A DNA stretch of 64,000 nucleotides from Nissolia schottii (taxonomy: Eukaryota; Streptophyta; Magnoliopsida; Fabales; Fabaceae), in contig QANU01012358.1 of assembly GCA_003254905.1 (NCBI GenBank), positions 28,092 to 92,091 of the forward strand, written 5' to 3'. Below are positions 59,474 through 64,000 of the stretch, in pieces. Under the pieces are notes generated by a model. It ran no database searches. It saw only the letters and a list, made by a program, of their open reading frames with translations, and was not told the origin of the DNA. The translations under genes and the position numbers were made by a program. Position 1 is the stretch's first letter. Every line of letters starts with the position of its first letter.

Positions 59474-62400
59474 CTCTTGTTTCTCGTTCCGGTTTTGCAA
59501 GGGGCTGTGCGGGGTTTCTCCCCTTTCACAAGTCACAACTTGGGGGTCATGAATGATTGAGATTTGAGAGTGTTTCTACATGTTTTGCAGTGAAGTTGTG
59601 TGTGTCAATTGTAATTTTTCATCTGGGGTGTAAATATAAGATGTTTCTCAAATGAATGTTTCTGATTCAAAGTGGTGTGTGGCTGTAGTTTAACAAGGTT
59701 GTTTTGTTTTTGCTAATGCAAAAAAACATTGTTGTGCTTTGATGTTTGAGCAACTTAATGCCATCTAATATATGTGGCGTTCGGTTCTGACTGCTCCACC
59801 TTGTTTTCCCTCACGTAGTTTTAAAATTAAGTGGCCATTTTAAGAAAATTGATAGTATAAGTTCTCTTTTAATATAACAAATGTGTCACTTTTATAATAT
59901 ATTAAAAAAAATGGTTGGAGTCAAGAAATGGAGGAAAAATATAAAAAGAAAGTAAAATTGATGCATAATTGCATATGCTAGAATAAAACGGTTTTCACAA
60001 ATATTAGGATCTAATCCGTGGGATGCGCGGACAGATTCATTTAAATTGAATTTTCATTTTAAAACAAACAAGCTGTTTGGAATGTTTAGACTGAAAATTA
60101 TATTTTAACCTATTGTCATTGACCATGTCACCATTGACACTATGCACACCAACTCATGATCAGACAAGTTCTTATATCTCAGATAATTACAAGTAAATTA
60201 ATGAAATAATTATGAAGTATTATATAAGTTTACATAAAGGATGAAGCTTATACATAAACAAAATTCTCCATAAACAACCGATCATTACACGGATAATATA
60301 TAAATAGATTTAAAGAAATTTGAACACCGCTTTGTGCTTGCATAGATTTTCCGCCCTGCCTGCAATTATCAAAAAGACGACACATAAGCTAAATTAGCAC
60401 AGATACATAATTTGTAATTCATTTAATTAAGTATCCAATAATCATTGATGTTGGAACAATTGTACTTTTTTCCTACTTATTAGGTTGTTGAAAAACCTAT
60501 TGATGAAAAGGTTGAGCCTGTTTGCTCATCATCACCAATTGGAGGATTAGGATAGTTAGCTTGAACTACGTTGCTTTCATAGAATGTCAGAGTATGTTGA
60601 TATTTATGCTGCGGTAGGACCAATGACATGTTTCAGTGAGAATCTCGACGAAATTGTATACTATAATAGAGTTCATGTTGTGGATCCACATAAAAAATCC
60701 TCCTACCAACATAATAATAAGCCTTTACGACATGGTGTTCTTTTAGATTGTAAAAATTAATTAATTCTTCAAATCTTCCTCCATGATAGCATGTGTGGAA
60801 CCTGCCTTAATCCTCATGAGAAAATAGTTATCTTTATTGTCTATCGACATAAAATTTTGTAAGCTAAGCACTCGCCATATTTAAGTATGTATAACTACAA
60901 TTTAGATGCTGACCCTTAGAATCTCAAATAAACTAAAGATCGAAAATAAGTTAGTTTGAGCTGTAAGGTATTGGCCCTAGTAAGTTGGGTATCAACATAT
61001 GGGGTGATACATACAATCTTCAACTACAAAGTCATACCTACACTTGTGGTTACTAATGAGTTCCATTGGAATTTTGCTTGACCCCCAATCTTTAAAGGGA
61101 TAAAATCATGGATGGATGGGTGGCTTTCTTTTGGTGCTATAAATGGCCAATGGACCGAAAATAGTTGAGAGTTCTCAACAATAGAAGCAATGCAGTTCAG
61201 AAATGCATAAATATAACGTTAAATCGGGCCTCGGGCCAGTCATAAATCGGGCCAGTACAAAGTTAAAAATGGATGAACTTGATAGGTTTGAACCCAACCG
61301 GGCCAATTAAATTATATTGAACCCAATAGGTTTCGTAAGTTTATATAATTGTAAATGTTTCTAAAGGCCCATATGTTAATATAAATTCATTTATAATTGG
61401 GTTGAGGTTGATCTTACATCGAGCAGTGACTGAATTTTGTTTTACGTAATGAAGTCTTCTACAAAAGAGATGAGGGAATGGATTTTTTAGGGTCCGTTTG
61501 TTATGAAAACCAACTAAAAACTATTAATAGAAGAAGAGGGAAAATTTCTCCTGATTGTAGTTTTGCTAGCAACTGAAAACTACAAAAAAGATTTGGGAAA
61601 ATTTCTCTTAATTGTTTAGTCACATTAATAGACAGAACCAACTAAAAACTTATCCAACAGTAAGCTATACGTGTTTTGCTCTTGCTCCCTTTGTATCATG
61701 TTCTTAAACTGGTTTTTTGATTAATTCTCTTTTAAGGGTTTTGAAATTGCTTTCCATAGCTTTTATCTAAATATTTCACATGAATAAAAACAAGTGGTAA
61801 CAAGGTTGTTATAATCAATATCTCACATAAGATCAGAAGAGCAAAAGAAAAACGTATAACGTGAAATCGTAACACGATTTAAATAGTAGAATTGTTCAAT
61901 TCAACTAATAGTAGTGGCATTGACCAACTGCTTCAAAATAGTAAAATGGTAAGATTTTAAGATTTAAATCGAGATCTTAACAATCTTGAGTGGTGATCAC
62001 CTATAAATTTTTGCCATCATGTTGAGAGAACTGCAAGGTACGTTGTGACACCATTGATTAATAATAATAAAATTAATACAAAGAAGCTAAATTCAAAAAC
62101 ATTTATAGTTTTTCATCACATTACACATTCAGTTTACATTCACAATCTGACACGCAAGATGCGTGGTTAGAATTTGCGTATTATAATTAGGATTATAACT
62201 AGGTTCAGACCTGCGCAATGCGCAGGCAAAACAAAATTGTGAAATGACATTGAGTTTCCTAAGATATAATTTAGTATGCATTGCCTTAATAATGTAAAAT
62301 TTAATAAGCTGATTTGACAGTATTATAGAATAGTCGAAGTGTCAAACAATTTAAAGACTACAAATTAAAATTTGATTATGACCAAGACTCATGATCATAT

Positions 62401-64000
62401 GCTAAAGCCATATCTAAATAACACATTTTATAGACCACTTTAATTTCATCCATTAATAATTGAGTTCGTTGATAGTCATAAATTAGATGGTATAAATTAG
62501 CTTGGTGTGTGACGCACCGATGCATCATAACCATCTCTTGTATAAAAAATCAAAATAAGAATTCATTAATCATCATCCTCTCATGAATTCCAGGATGGAA
62601 ACCGCATCAATTTTGAAATATACATGAATGCTCCTCCACCCAGCCAACCATTTCCAGCTTATTCCGCGTACCCTCCCAATTCTAAGGAGAGAGACATAAA
62701 CCCTACCGTTACACTGCCATCCAAATCAAATCAAATCAATCAATCAATCAATAATTATTTCTTTGTCCAAAAATGATCAACTCAAGCTTGCTCATAATAT
62801 GTCATAATCAATCAAAAAAAGGAAAATTACTATTTGATATAGGGTATGAATACTAGAGAAAAGACACAAATTAATAAGCTGTTTATGTCAATTATAGCGG
62901 CCAAATAAACAAATATGGTTTAGAGGATATTTGGTGCAAGTGTCAAATTCATTGATTAATGAATCATGGAATATTTGGAACCCTTCCACTTGCTTTTTCT
63001 TGTGCCCTTTTTCCTTATGCACACCACATAACAGCTGTCCACCTAACAGTAGCCACATATGGTGACATACAAAGATAAGTTGAAATAATAATAAGAAAAA
63101 ACTCTTCCTCACTAACTCTCTCACACGTTGTCCCACTTGAGTAGTGCTCAATTTATCCTCCTATTTATGATGTTATAGTTATTATTATTTAATATCCCTA
63201 CCCCTCCCCCCCATTCACTACCAAATAAAATATCCCTGCCCTCTCATGGTGATTGACAAACTTGAAAAATCAAGACAATAAATTCAAATTTTAAATGAAT
63301 TAGTCTAATAACTATTTTTTTTTTAAAAAATAAACTTATGTCTAAAACTAATTTTAAGTTAATTTTATCTAATCTTTATTTTCACTCTTTATTAGTACCT
63401 TATCCTTTCCTAATAACTTGAATTTTGAGGCCAACTGTCTCACCATTAAAAGTGTTTATAAGTCAACAAAGGGATTAATCATTAATTCTGCACTGGTGGA
63501 CACCGTAGTCGTGTAAAAAAAAAAAATCAACTTGAAATACTGATTAAACCAAGGTATTTCCAACCAAACATGATTATACTGATTAAACTAAGGTATTTCC
63601 AACCAAACATGATTACAAGTTGGTTCATTGTTATGCTAATTAAAATAAGGGTTTTTGCTTTAAAAAGTTTTAAATAGAAATATTTTATTAGAAAGATAAA
63701 CTTTTAAAATTTTTAATGGATTAAACATTTATGTTTTAGTTTTTCCCATAAAATTTTAATATTTAAGTTCCTTAACAAGTGTCCTAAGAACTTTGGTTAG
63801 CAAAATCCTTAAAAATAATTAGTTTTATTTTGTCCCATTACAAATTCTCAGACAGCCCCAATAACATCAATCAAAGAACTCAAAATAATAGTAAAAAGAT
63901 AAATTAGGTAATCCTACCACTACCATCTTATTTTTGACAGAAAGAAACAAAGTCCTGCTCCAGAAAATGTAAAAAGTGAGACACACACGAAATCTTCAAC
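59474..64000. other. Intergenic, no gene recognised
   Basis: Thioredoxin 3' UTR, then AT-rich DNA. Seen inside: GGGCC-rich MITE-like debris at about 61,215-61,310, a short palindrome CCTGCGCAATGCGCAGG near 62,209 and a tandem duplication at 63,538. No frame has recognisable protein character; the minus-strand 87-codon frame at 62,888-63,151 is not supported by any domain. Confidence 0.45.
63538..63615. repeat. Tandem 39-bp duplication
   Basis: Two copies (63,538-63,576 and 63,577-63,615) of a unit beginning TACTGATTAAAC, one base different. Confidence 0.9.

Noticed and set aside
60460-61150. Possible gene fragment (a short frame VVEKPIDEKVEPV after an AG)
   Set aside because: Only about 24 codons before a stop, no second exon and no known family; left as intergenic.
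62888-63151. 87-codon minus-strand frame with a hydrophobic stretch
   Set aside because: The hydrophobic run comes from low-complexity T/A-rich sequence; no homology or gene context seen.

Overview
The window is nuclear DNA of a flowering plant, a eudicot and most likely a papilionoid legume. The evidence is AT-rich intergenic DNA, GT-AG introns, five genes with clear plant orthologues, and foldback elements of a type common in legumes. The legume call is an impression from repeat style and has not been tested.

Layout. (1) 1-14,000 has no firmly supported gene. It holds transposon debris: a foldback MITE (555-835), a possible housekeeping promoter and first exon leading out of the window on the minus strand (about 1,170-1,660), SINE and LINE pieces, a GC-rich hAT-type MITE with a near-perfect 8-bp duplication (2,711-3,096), an orphan ORF (4,684-5,037), LTR pieces, and a repeat family built on TGCACAAAC, including an array of about 120-bp units at 11,437-12,070. 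(2) 14,228-17,798 (+): a six-exon BPP-type (basic proline-rich) microtubule-associated protein of 595 aa. (3) 17,800-25,330: SINE, LINE endonuclease, Copia and simple repeats. (4) 26,015-28,576 (+): a 605-aa LRR receptor-like protein with an atypical kinase domain (HGN instead of HRD). Its single intron holds a 298-bp foldback element. (5) 29,248-36,213 (-), tail to tail with the kinase gene: a coiled-coil protein with 17 intact 63-nt phase-0 exons and one decayed copy. (6) 37,000-45,100: a nest of LTR and foldback elements. (7) 45,396-48,531 (+): a 148-aa ubiquitin-conjugating enzyme E2 of the UBC8/10/28 group. (8) 52,850-59,473 (+): a lipid-anchored h-type thioredoxin (TRX h9-like, 139 aa). 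Its first intron carries a 3.1-kb LTR-like insertion with perfect GTGCA duplications. (9) 59,474-64,000: intergenic, no gene recognised.

The five genes are ordinary, independently transcribed plant genes and form no pathway or cluster. The less ordinary signals are the exon array of the coiled-coil gene (a 4-exon, about 630-bp block duplicated in tandem, with one copy losing its splice donor) and clusters of perfect 14-bp palindromes, GTCATTCGAATGAC and GTCTCGCGCGAGAC, in three LTR-like elements. All exon models were read by eye from splice sites and reading frame. Each intact model closes in frame over its whole length.
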